A stretch of DNA of 64,000 nt from Porphyromonas sp. COT-290 OH3588 (GTDB taxonomy: Bacteria; Bacteroidota; Bacteroidia; Bacteroidales; Porphyromonadaceae): NCBI RefSeq assembly GCF_000769075.1, contig NZ_JRFC01000003.1:1-64000 (forward strand), given 5' to 3'. Below the pieces are notes generated by a model. The model ran no database searches. It was not told where the DNA came from and was given only the letters and a program-made list of their open reading frames with translations. The position numbers and the translations under genes were made by a program. This document shows, in pieces, positions 8,706-16,464 of this stretch. The number at the start of each line of letters is the position of its first letter. The first letter of the stretch is position 1.

Positions 8706-9474
8706 CTAATGTAGGTGTTTGATCTTGCTGTTGGTTCTCTTGGCTCTGCTTGAGCTCGTCAATCAGTTTGTTGGCATCTTCGGCAGTAAACTTCTGTAGG
8801 TTCGTCACCATACAATCCATTTGGATAAACTGCCCATACTCGTTGCATTGTTTCACATAGCCTCTGATTAGGGGCATGATATCGCTGTTGTAGGGGAGTA
8901 GGACGACGAATATATAGAAACACTCGCCCCATATCTCCTCCTCTAGGCTACCGCCCTCCTCACTACAGCAGCGGCGTAGCTCCTCTGTCATCAGCTCCTG
9001 CTGATAGGGTAGCCAAGGGGCAAAGTCCCGACTAAGGACAATCCCATTGATGCGAATAAGCGTCCCGGAGCCTCCTAGCCCACTGGTCATAGCGACCTGA
9101 CGCTCGCCTAGCAAATCTCCTACGATGCTGATGCGCAGCTGTAACTCGGCCAGCAGTGCCCACTCTCGTTTGGAGCCTGTGAGCTCTGGCAGGACTAGCT
9201 CGATCGCACGCAGAGCAGCGATACTCTCGGTGCAGGCGAGGCTGGCAAATACACGGCGCAGAAGCACTTCGCTCGGGGTGTCCATCATCAGTAGCTCGTC
9301 CATGCGTCTGATAAGCTCGTCTTCGTCGAGGTGGAGCTTGCCCTGCTCTACCCGATCTCTGAGCCGATGTACATAGCGAAAGAAGCTAGCCTGCTTGGGC
9401 ATAGCCACAGGCTCTCGCAGCTGATGAATCTGCTCGGGCCGAATGAGCTCCTGTAGTTTATCGAAATCTTCCAA
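8674..9474 (-). CDS. conserved protein of unknown function, upstream of Wzz-like gene
   Basis: 266 residues, soluble, no signal peptide or membrane segment. The sequence is acidic and Leu-rich, with a Gln/Asp-rich C-terminal tail (QENQQQDQT). I do not recognise a family. The frame begins at a TTG (9472-9474); the first in-frame ATG is at 9402 (MPKQASFFRY), so the true start is uncertain. The 32-nt overlap with the following Wzz-like gene implies translational coupling and a shared job, perhaps in surface polysaccharide assembly. A TATCTTTG -7 box at 9504-9511 favours the TTG start. Repeat copy 2 lies further upstream. Confidence 0.65.
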   Translation of the reverse strand: MEDFDKLQELIRPEQIHQLREPVAMPKQASFFRYVHRLRDRVEQGKLHLDEDELIRRMDELLMMDTPSEVLLRRVFASLACTESIAALRAIELVLPELTGSKREWALLAELQLRISIVGDLLGERQVAMTSGLGGSGTLIRINGIVLSRDFAPWLPYQQELMTEELRRCCSEEGGSLEEEIWGECFYIFVVLLPYNSDIMPLIRGYVKQCNEYGQFIQMDCMVTNLQKFTAEDANKLIDELKQSQENQQQDQTPTLDDQLTQSSDL

Positions 9475-9503
9475 GGTGTAACATATATTTTAAGCCACTA
9501 CGG

Positions 9504-9511
9504 CAAAGATA
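9504..9511 (-). promoter_or_regulatory. -7 box upstream of the 9474 gene
   Basis: TATCTTTG on the minus strand, 30 nt upstream of the TTG start; it matches TAnnTTTG. No TTG at 19-21 nt spacing. Confidence 0.45.
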
Positions 9512-9696
9512 AACATACTAAACTATATCACATACCTCTAGCAAACTTAGTTTATACGACAGGACTCGCCTACTTCACCTCCTTCGTCAGAGCTGACTTA
9601 ATCTATGAACAGAACGCACATTTACAAAATTTATCTACTCCATTGCACTCTCGGTGCTCTATGCATACGCCCCCGACCAACCCACAGACTCAAATA

Positions 9697-10041
9697 CAAA
9701 CCTCGTATTTGCCCCCTAGCGAGCCCTACACGGCACTCGACCTCGTTTTGGCTCTCGAACCCAGCCAAACGAAAACAACGGCTTAAAACAAGAAAAACAC
9801 AAAACATTATTGATCAGACATATAGACCCACACATAAAGCGGTTTTATAAACTTATCTCACACTTTTGGGATTTTCTTCCCATCAATCTTTGAGGATTGG
9901 TGGACACATCGTAGCGGATTGATCCTACAACTACCCCAAATCTTCCCACTGACTCCATCTCTCCACCCGAACAAACTTTAAGAACCACCGTCCCATTCCA
10001 ATAAAAACCTCAACAAAACCTTAACATTTCTTAACCAAAAA
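9697..10041 (-). repeat. 348-bp intergenic element, copy 2
   Basis: Minus orientation, 345 bp. Landmarks by offset: TTTTTGGTTAAGAAATG at 0; GTGTCCACCAATC near 136; AGATTGATGGGAAGAAAA after it; GCTGGGTTCGAGAGCC near 260; CGCTAGGGGGCAAATACG ending at 338. It fills the space between the divergent pheS and the 9474 gene and points toward the latter. The plus-strand frame 9605-9850 inside it is not conserved in other copies. Confidence 0.82.
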
Positions 10042-10196
10042 GTAGAGAAATAGACTAGCAAAGCCTTGGGATCTGCGACACAGCACGCAGCGTTCATACA
10101 GAGCTGAGCCAGATTAACACAGGACTAGAGCCTAGGAGCTACTGACAGAGGTCGGATTATATGCCCTCAATGAGCGAGCTATGATACCCCGGAGCA

Positions 10197-10226
10197 TTGA
10201 GGGCTCTACATTAATAACTATCTTTG
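10197..10226 (+). promoter_or_regulatory. pheS promoter
   Basis: TTG at 10197-10199, a 19-nt spacer and TATCTTTG at 10219-10226. This is a full match to the Bacteroidota consensus. The pheS ATG follows 34 nt later. Confidence 0.75.
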
Positions 10227-10260
10227 TGGCTTACAAAACAAATGACATTAGACGAACTAT

Positions 10261-11280
10261 ATGCAAGATAAGATTAAGCAACTGCTCGACGAAATCGAGG
10301 CACTTGCTGCCGAGAGCCTAGAGCAGGTAGAGGAGCTTCGCATCAAGTATATCAGCAAAAAGGGACTTGTATCTCAACTGTTTGAGGACTTCCGAAGTGT
10401 CCCCAACGAAGAGAAGCGCCTCGTAGGTCAGCTACTCAATCAGCTCAAGGAAACGGCACAAAATCGTATCAATAGCCTACGAGATGCACTCCAAAACAAG
10501 GGAGCAGAGGCCAAGGAAATCGACTGGAGCCGCACGGCCTACCCTACACCTCTAGGGACACGTCACCCTCTGACGCTCGTACAAGAGGAGATCTGCTCTA
10601 TCTTCGCTCGTCTAGGGTTCTCTATCGCCGAGGGGCCAGAGATCGAGGACGACTGGCACGTATTCTCCTCGCTCAACTTCGCCGACGATCACCCTGCCCG
10701 AGATATGCAGGACACCTTCTTCGTGCAGAACGTACCCGGCAGCCTACTGCGTACTCATACCTCATCGGTACAGAGCCGAGTGATGAGCACCCAGCAGCCA
10801 CCACTGCGCATCATCTGTCCCGGACGTGTGTATCGCAACGAGGCCATCAGCTACCGTGCACACTGCTTCTTCCATCAGATGGAGGCACTCTACATCGACC
10901 AAGATGTATCTTTCGCCGACCTCAAGCAGGTACTGCTCTACTTCGCCCAAGAGATGTTCGGTCCCGAAACCAAGATCCGCCTACGCCCCTCCTACTTCCC
11001 CTTCACAGAGCCTTCGGCAGAGATGGACATCAGCTGCAATATCTGTGGTGGCGAGGGCTGTGCCTTCTGTAAGCATACTGGTTGGGTAGAGATCCTCGGG
11101 TGCGGTATGGTAGACCCCAATGTACTGGAGAGCTGTGGCATCGACAGCAAACGCTACTCTGGCTATGCTCTAGGTATGGGCATCGAGCGCATCACGAACC
11201 TCAAGTATCGTGTCAAGGACCTGCGCCTCTTCTCGGAGAATGACCAGCGCTTCCTCGACCAGTTTAAGGGAGCGCACTAG
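10261..11280 (+). CDS. pheS: phenylalanyl-tRNA synthetase alpha subunit
   Basis: Catalytic subunit of the alpha2-beta2 enzyme that charges tRNA-Phe. The 339-residue protein has an N-terminal coiled-coil arm (about 1-90) and a class II core. Motif 2 lies around VYRNEAISYRAHCFFHQME, and motif 3 is GYALGMGIERITNLKY near the C-terminus. A Cys-rich insert (CNICGGEGCAFC) near 260 is a likely zinc knuckle, as in other Bacteroidota PheS proteins. It is first in a plus-strand run with nth, two rhomboids and an EEP enzyme. pheT is not in the window, so the two subunits are encoded apart. Confidence 0.95.
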   Translation: MQDKIKQLLDEIEALAAESLEQVEELRIKYISKKGLVSQLFEDFRSVPNEEKRLVGQLLNQLKETAQNRINSLRDALQNKGAEAKEIDWSRTAYPTPLGTRHPLTLVQEEICSIFARLGFSIAEGPEIEDDWHVFSSLNFADDHPARDMQDTFFVQNVPGSLLRTHTSSVQSRVMSTQQPPLRIICPGRVYRNEAISYRAHCFFHQMEALYIDQDVSFADLKQVLLYFAQEMFGPETKIRLRPSYFPFTEPSAEMDISCNICGGEGCAFCKHTGWVEILGCGMVDPNVLESCGIDSKRYSGYALGMGIERITNLKYRVKDLRLFSENDQRFLDQFKGAH

Positions 11281-11292
11281 ACCCAAGGTGGT

Positions 11293-11967
11293 ATGACGAG
11301 AAAGGAGCGATTTGCAGGCATCATCGGCTGGTTTGAGCAGAACGTGCCAGTGGCAGAAACCGAGCTCAACTACACGACGCCCTTTGAGCTCCTTGTGGCC
11401 GTAGTCCTATCAGCTCAGTGCACAGACAAGCGGGTGAATATGGTGACGCCTCGGCTCTTCATGGAGTACCCGACGGCATCAGCCATGGCACGAGCTAGCG
11501 AAGAAGAAATCTTCGACCTAATCCGTAGCATCAGCTACCCCAACAGTAAGTCCAAGCACCTCGTGGGGCTGGCACAGATGCTGATCGCCGACTTTGGCGG
11601 AGAGGTCCCTCAGGGGCGTGAGGAGCTGATGAAGCTCCCGGGTGTTGGGCGCAAGACAGCGAACGTGATTAGCTCTGTCATCTTCGACGAACCGACGATG
11701 GCGGTAGACACGCACGTCTTCAGAGTATCGGAGCGCATCGGACTGACCACACGCTCCAAGACTCCGCTCCAAACCGAGCAGGTACTCATACAGCACATTC
11801 CCGAGGCCATTATCCCCAAGGCGCACCACTGGCTGATCTTGCACGGGCGATACATCTGCCTAGCTCGGCGCCCTAAGTGCGAGGCTTGCGGACTAACGCC
11901 TTGGTGCCGCTACTGGAGTACTAAGCAAAAAGCAGAGGCTAAGGCCAAGGAGAAGGCCACGAAGTAA
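11293..11967 (+). CDS. nth: endonuclease III
   Basis: DNA glycosylase/AP lyase that removes oxidised pyrimidines in base excision repair. In the 224-residue protein the helix-hairpin-helix ends in LPGVGRKTAN with the catalytic Lys121, followed by the catalytic Asp139 in VDTHVFR. The [4Fe-4S] cluster cysteines are Cys189, 196, 199 and 205, in the C-x6-C-x2-C-x5-C spacing. A Lys/Ala-rich tail ends the protein. It starts 12 nt after pheS, so it is probably co-transcribed. Confidence 0.95.
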   Translation: MTRKERFAGIIGWFEQNVPVAETELNYTTPFELLVAVVLSAQCTDKRVNMVTPRLFMEYPTASAMARASEEEIFDLIRSISYPNSKSKHLVGLAQMLIADFGGEVPQGREELMKLPGVGRKTANVISSVIFDEPTMAVDTHVFRVSERIGLTTRSKTPLQTEQVLIQHIPEAIIPKAHHWLILHGRYICLARRPKCEACGLTPWCRYWSTKQKAEAKAKEKATK

Positions 11968-11998
11968 TGATTAACAAGAAGCACATCACGACGACAAT

Positions 11999-12718
11999 AT
12001 GACAGAGAGAACTTTCAACCTCAATAATAGCGTTGCCCCCGTAACCCTACGCCTAATCATCATCAATACGCTCATTTGGCTGGCTCAGATGGTGGCGGAG
12101 CATCGCTTCGGGATCGACTTGGGTCAACTGCTGGGGCTACACTATTTCCCCGCCGAGGACTTCAGCATCACCCAAGCGCTGACCTATATGTTCCTACACA
12201 GCACGGACGGGATCAATCATCTATTCTTCAACATGTTCTCGCTATGGATGTTTGGTAGTGTGATTGAGCGATTTTGGGGGGCAAAGCGCTATCTATTCTT
12301 CTACCTGACCTGCGGACTGACCGCAGGGCTGGCACAAGAGCTGGTCTGGCACTACGAACTCAGGAGCCTAATTCCTCTGGCCAATGAAATGATCAACCTA
12401 GGCGATGGCATCGTCCGTTACGGTCGGGAGATACTCAATCTGCCCATGACAGTGGGTGCTTCGGGAGCTGTTTTCGGGCTTCTGCTAGCTTTCGGTATGC
12501 TGTTCCCCAATAGTGTCATCTTTTTATTCTTCCTACCTATACCAATTAAGGCTAAGTACTTCGTTATTATCTACGGTCTGATAGAGCTATTCCTCGGCAT
12601 CAACCCTTCGTGGGGTAGCAATGTCGCCCATTTCGCTCACTTGGGTGGTATGCTCGGCGGTTTTATACTGATCAGACTTTGGAGAAAGAAGGGAGATATT
12701 GATGGCCCGTACAACTAA
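11999..12718 (+). CDS. rhomboid family intramembrane serine protease (first of a pair)
   Basis: Six or more membrane helices in 239 residues. The active-site pair is visible: Ser155 in VGASGAVFG and His214 in AHFAHLGGMLGG. The conserved HLFFNMFSLWMFG stretch (loop 1/helix 2 region) is near residue 74. It would cleave single-pass membrane proteins; substrates cannot be read from the sequence. A second rhomboid overlaps its 3' end by 17 nt, an arrangement that suggests translational coupling. Confidence 0.92.
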   Translation: MTERTFNLNNSVAPVTLRLIIINTLIWLAQMVAEHRFGIDLGQLLGLHYFPAEDFSITQALTYMFLHSTDGINHLFFNMFSLWMFGSVIERFWGAKRYLFFYLTCGLTAGLAQELVWHYELRSLIPLANEMINLGDGIVRYGREILNLPMTVGASGAVFGLLLAFGMLFPNSVIFLFFLPIPIKAKYFVIIYGLIELFLGINPSWGSNVAHFAHLGGMLGGFILIRLWRKKGDIDGPYN

Positions 12719-13559
12719 TAGACTACTCGATACCAAGACTTGGGGACTGCTTGAGTGGAGCATAGCCTGCAATGTGGGCATCTCTCTGCTCGTTTGGATT
12801 AGCGGCTCTATCCTCGCTCTAGTAGGCTTGCCTGCTGGTTGGCTGGGGCGTTTGCTCAAGTTCGTTCCCGACACCTATTGGCTCGTGAGGCGCCCTTGGT
12901 CCGTGCTAACCTATTCGCTGGTGCACAGTGGGCTGCTACATCTGGCCATCAATATGGCGATCTTGTGGTTCATCGGGCGCAGATTTATCGAGGTCTTCGG
13001 GGAAAGGCGCTTTGTGCCACTCTACCTCATGGCTGCCCTCTCGGGCTCACTGCTCTATCTAGGTGGCTATTCGCTCCTACAAGCATTGGGCATTTTCGTC
13101 CTTCCGCTGGGCCTTGTCGGTTCGTCTGCGGCTATTATAGCACTGATTTTTGCCTTGGCTTTCTATACTCCTTGGCTCAAGCTCCAGACTCCACTCGGGC
13201 GCATTGGGTACGCTCAGATGGCAGGTGGTATCCTTCTGCTACAGCTACTACTCATGTTGGATAACCTAGGCGGACAGCTCGCCCACATAGGCGGAGCGGC
13301 TGTTGGCTTTGTTTTCGGCTATTGCCTACGCAAGCAAGGGCGAGATATCACGGAGCCAATCTCCAAACTTATTGACCGTCTAGCTGTTTTGCTAAGACAG
13401 AAGAGGCCTAATAGGACAAAAAAAACAAGAGAAAAGACCGACCTCCCTGTCAATCAGATCCTAGACAAGCTCCGCCAGTCGGGCTATGGTAGTCTGAGTG
13501 CAGACGAGAAACGGCAACTCTTCTCGGCCTCCGATAGGGACAAGAAGCAACAATCGTAG
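12702..13559 (+). CDS. rhomboid family intramembrane serine protease with C-terminal DUF6576-like tail
   Basis: Second rhomboid. A TTG codon at 12699 is in frame, but ATG at 12702 is the better start. It has membrane helices from about 18 to 215, a Ser in VGSSAAIIAL and a His in QLAHIGGAAVG forming the catalytic pair. A cytoplasmic tail follows whose last 40 residues (NQILDKLRQSGYGSLSADEK) resemble the short DUF6576 domain attached to many Bacteroidota rhomboids. It differs clearly from its neighbour, so this is not a recent duplication. Confidence 0.9.
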   Translation: MARTTNRLLDTKTWGLLEWSIACNVGISLLVWISGSILALVGLPAGWLGRLLKFVPDTYWLVRRPWSVLTYSLVHSGLLHLAINMAILWFIGRRFIEVFGERRFVPLYLMAALSGSLLYLGGYSLLQALGIFVLPLGLVGSSAAIIALIFALAFYTPWLKLQTPLGRIGYAQMAGGILLLQLLLMLDNLGGQLAHIGGAAVGFVFGYCLRKQGRDITEPISKLIDRLAVLLRQKRPNRTKKTREKTDLPVNQILDKLRQSGYGSLSADEKRQLFSASDRDKKQQS

Positions 13560-13598
13560 CGGATCGACCCTACGACACAGCACAATGAGATTAAGGCG

Positions 13599-14732
13599 AT
13601 GAAGTTATTCCTCCTCAAAGCTTGGCGCATCATACGTGGCAGCCTGCGCTGGACGCTGTACCTCGTGACAGCTCTAGTGGCGTGCCTCTACCTGCTCGGT
13701 GCCCACTCGCCTTACATTCGCCCCACACTCACGACCATACCAGCCCTACTCGGGCTTACTTTCCCCATACTATTCGTGCTACAACTAACGGTCAGCCTAT
13801 ACTGGTTTGTGCGTGGACGATGGCGTATGGTTGGGCTAATGGCGATCATCTTCGCTCTATCTTGGAGCGCCCTCTCGGCTTATCTACCGATTAATCGCAA
13901 GTGGGAGCATGAGCCAACCGAGGCAGGCAAACAGATCAAAGTCCTCTCCTACAATACCAGTGCTTTCGGCTTCAAACGACACTCGCCCTCTAGCCCAAAC
14001 CCAATCCTCCAATACATCAAGAGCACCGACGCCGACATTGTCTGTCTTCAGGAGTCAATGCTCGCAGATAAGGCTGAGTATGGTGTTACTTTCAAGCAGC
14101 TCAAAGCATATCTCGGGGAGCAATATCCACACATTGACCAGCGCAATGCTCAGAAGCATGGTAGCACGCTGATTTTACTCTCCAAGTATCCGATCAAAGA
14201 AGTACATCGCTTCCCGATCAAGTCGCACGCCAATGGCGCCGTTTGGTACAAGCTACAAGTTGATGATCGTGAGATCATGGTAGTCAATCTGCACTTGGAG
14301 TCTTTTCGTCTGCGCAAGAAAGATGGCGAGGGCTATGTACAGCTCGTACGAGAGCGACAGGCTCTTCGGCTCAAAGAAGCCCTTAATGCCAAGTTCGCCC
14401 CTACCTTCAGAGCACACAATGTGCAGGCTGATATGATTGCTCGGCAGATAGAAGACTATGGAAGCGAGCGGGTCATCGTCTGCGGCGACTTCAACGATAC
14501 GCCCATATCCTACGCCCGTCGGCGAATTGCGCACTCACTTCAGGACGCTTATATCGAGCGAGGCAACGGTTTTGGCTTTAGCTACACGACGTGGTTCTTC
14601 GTCGTTCGCATCGACCATATCCTCTGCGGCGGAGCTTTCGTTCCTGAGAGTTCGTACGTTGATGACGCCGCTACCATGAGCGATCACCACCCAATCCACG
14701 CAACGCTTTGGTTGCCTAATCCAAAGCAATAG
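13599..14732 (+). CDS. membrane-anchored endonuclease/exonuclease/phosphatase (EEP) family protein
   Basis: 377 residues. Three N-terminal membrane helices (about 12-105) are followed by an EEP domain: SYNTSAFGF, CLQES (metal-binding Glu), NLHLES, CGDFNDTPIS (Asp/Asn pair), RIDHIL and the terminal DHHPI. The domain would face the periplasm. The family includes DNases, sphingomyelinases and phosphatases, and the substrate cannot be told here. It is the last gene of the pheS run, 39 nt after the second rhomboid. Confidence 0.85.
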   Translation: MKLFLLKAWRIIRGSLRWTLYLVTALVACLYLLGAHSPYIRPTLTTIPALLGLTFPILFVLQLTVSLYWFVRGRWRMVGLMAIIFALSWSALSAYLPINRKWEHEPTEAGKQIKVLSYNTSAFGFKRHSPSSPNPILQYIKSTDADIVCLQESMLADKAEYGVTFKQLKAYLGEQYPHIDQRNAQKHGSTLILLSKYPIKEVHRFPIKSHANGAVWYKLQVDDREIMVVNLHLESFRLRKKDGEGYVQLVRERQALRLKEALNAKFAPTFRAHNVQADMIARQIEDYGSERVIVCGDFNDTPISYARRRIAHSLQDAYIERGNGFGFSYTTWFFVVRIDHILCGGAFVPESSYVDDAATMSDHHPIHATLWLPNPKQ

Positions 14733-14782
14733 ACCTAATCATAGACAGTTCACTAAGCCTCGACTAAACTCTAGGTCAGAGG

Positions 14783-16303
14783 CTAGACATCTGAGGCGAG
14801 CTGACGCAGAGCTTCTCCGATGTGATTAACCAGATCGCTGGGGAGCACCGACTCGATCGACTGACGAGCCGCACACAAATCGGCGACTTGTCCGTGCAGA
14901 TAGCAGGCCAGTAGTGTGGCAACGAGGCTACCGTATCCACGAGCCATCAGACCGAGCAAAAGTCCCGTGAGCACATCACCGCTACCCGATCGGGCAAGAG
15001 CGGCATTTCCCGTAGTATTGAAGTAAACATTATCCGAGGCACGACAGATCGCCGTATAGGCTCCCTTGAGTACAACGGTGGCATCGAGCCGTGAAGCGAG
15101 TTGCTTAGCCAACTCGACCCGCTCGAGCGAGGTGGTATGGCCGCCGAAAAGACGCTCCTGATCTCTACGTGAACAGAGCAGGACGCTACCACGTGGCACG
15201 ATATCGAGGAGCGAGCGATTGTGTGCGAAGCGCTGGATCGCCCAGTCGTCGAAGATCATCGGGCGAGAACTGCTAGTCATCAGTTGGCGCAGAAGGCTCT
15301 CACTCATCGCAGGCTCGTCCATGGCAGTACCAATAGCAATGGTCTGATACTGCCCAAGGTGCTTGGGTAGCTGCTCAAACTCCTGCCCACCAGCCAAACT
15401 GGCTAGCAACTCGGGCTGAGCGATCTGTAAGGAGGTCGCAAGAGGTGTGAGGGTATGCACTGTTAGCTCACCGCAACCAGCCCGTAGAGCAGCCCTGAGG
15501 GCTAGTAGGAGATGCCCAACCTTGCTCGTAGAGCCCCCAATCAACAGAGCCGAGCCACACGCCTGCTTGTCCGCAAATGGCTGACGAGTCAGGAGCGATG
15601 CCCCTAGCGTCTGCTCACTCTGGAGGTAATATCGACTATTGACATCTTGGTGTAGCCCCTCATCAATCCCGATAGGGAGTACCTGCCACTGCCCTACGTA
15701 TGGTGCAGACTCTCCAAAAAGCAACGACAGATAAGGCGACTCGAAAGCAATCGTATGCGTAGCACGAACGACCTGCTCGAGCGGATTGGTCGAGTTATCC
15801 TCGGCGTACAAACCCGAGGGTATCTCGATGCTGACAATAGGCAGCCCTGACTGATTGATCTTATCCACGACCAAGGCATAGCCACCGCTTAGAGGCTTGG
15901 TTAGCTCCCCCCCGAATAGCCCATCAATAATCAGCTCGCCTGCTTGGAAGTGTGGTGGACGAAACTCCGTCGAAACCTCGGTCAGTGGCACCTCCGTCCC
16001 CTCAAGCCTAAGCCTCTGAGCCTCGCAGCTCTCGCTAAGTTTGCCTTGGCGATAGAAGAGGTAAACCTCGGGGCGATAGTTACGCTCACGAAGCAAGCGA
16101 GCGATAGCTAGTGCATACGCTCCATTCTCTCCCGCACCAGCGAAGATATGCACCCGTCTTTGGCTAGGACTATGTAGGCGTGTAAAGGCGTAGACGAACC
16201 GCTGTGCGATGCGCTCTACGAGGTCGGCTGGTGTTAGCCCGCCCCTGCGACAGGCAGTTTGATATAGCTCTTGGAGCTGGAGGGGTGAATAGATCTTATT
16301 CAT
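14783..16303 (-). CDS. nnr: bifunctional NAD(P)HX repair protein (NnrE/NnrD fusion), motifs partly degenerate
   Basis: 506 residues: an N-terminal YjeF_N epimerase-like half (about 1-215) and a C-terminal ADP-dependent NAD(P)HX dehydratase half (about 235-506). The family repairs hydrated NADH/NADPH. The C-terminal half keeps VVLKGAYTAI and GNAALARSGSGDVLTG (catalytic Asp in GSGD). The usual GPGNNGGDG loop of the epimerase is GAGENGAYA here (Tyr63 at the Asp position), DIPSG is EIPSG (Glu160), and the dehydratase TPHxxE stretch reads SRRDQE near 378-383. One or both activities may therefore be weakened. A good promoter lies about 100 nt upstream. Confidence 0.8.
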   Translation of the reverse strand: MNKIYSPLQLQELYQTACRRGGLTPADLVERIAQRFVYAFTRLHSPSQRRVHIFAGAGENGAYALAIARLLRERNYRPEVYLFYRQGKLSESCEAQRLRLEGTEVPLTEVSTEFRPPHFQAGELIIDGLFGGELTKPLSGGYALVVDKINQSGLPIVSIEIPSGLYAEDNSTNPLEQVVRATHTIAFESPYLSLLFGESAPYVGQWQVLPIGIDEGLHQDVNSRYYLQSEQTLGASLLTRQPFADKQACGSALLIGGSTSKVGHLLLALRAALRAGCGELTVHTLTPLATSLQIAQPELLASLAGGQEFEQLPKHLGQYQTIAIGTAMDEPAMSESLLRQLMTSSSRPMIFDDWAIQRFAHNRSLLDIVPRGSVLLCSRRDQERLFGGHTTSLERVELAKQLASRLDATVVLKGAYTAICRASDNVYFNTTGNAALARSGSGDVLTGLLLGLMARGYGSLVATLLACYLHGQVADLCAARQSIESVLPSDLVNHIGEALRQLASDV

Positions 16304-16399
16304 CGTTTGGACTTATTTGGGAGCATGACCTAGCCAACCTCTTGGAGTCGTGGGCTAGACCAATTACCTCGGTGGGATTACCTCAATCTGATTTCCTTA

Positions 16400-16431
16400 C
16401 AAATTTATAGTAACGTTTGGTCTTTTTCCAA
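16400..16431 (-). promoter_or_regulatory. promoter of the NAD(P)HX repair gene
   Basis: Minus strand: TTG (complement of 16429-16431), a 21-nt spacer and TAAATTTG (complement of 16400-16407). It lies in the 161-bp gap after mutS2. Confidence 0.65.
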
Positions 16432-16464
16432 TTTATCAGCCCAAAAGTCCCTATATCATTGCTC

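Noticed and set aside
9605-9850. 81-codon plus-strand frame
   Set aside because: It lies mostly in element copy 2 on the antisense strand; the frame is not kept in the other copies.
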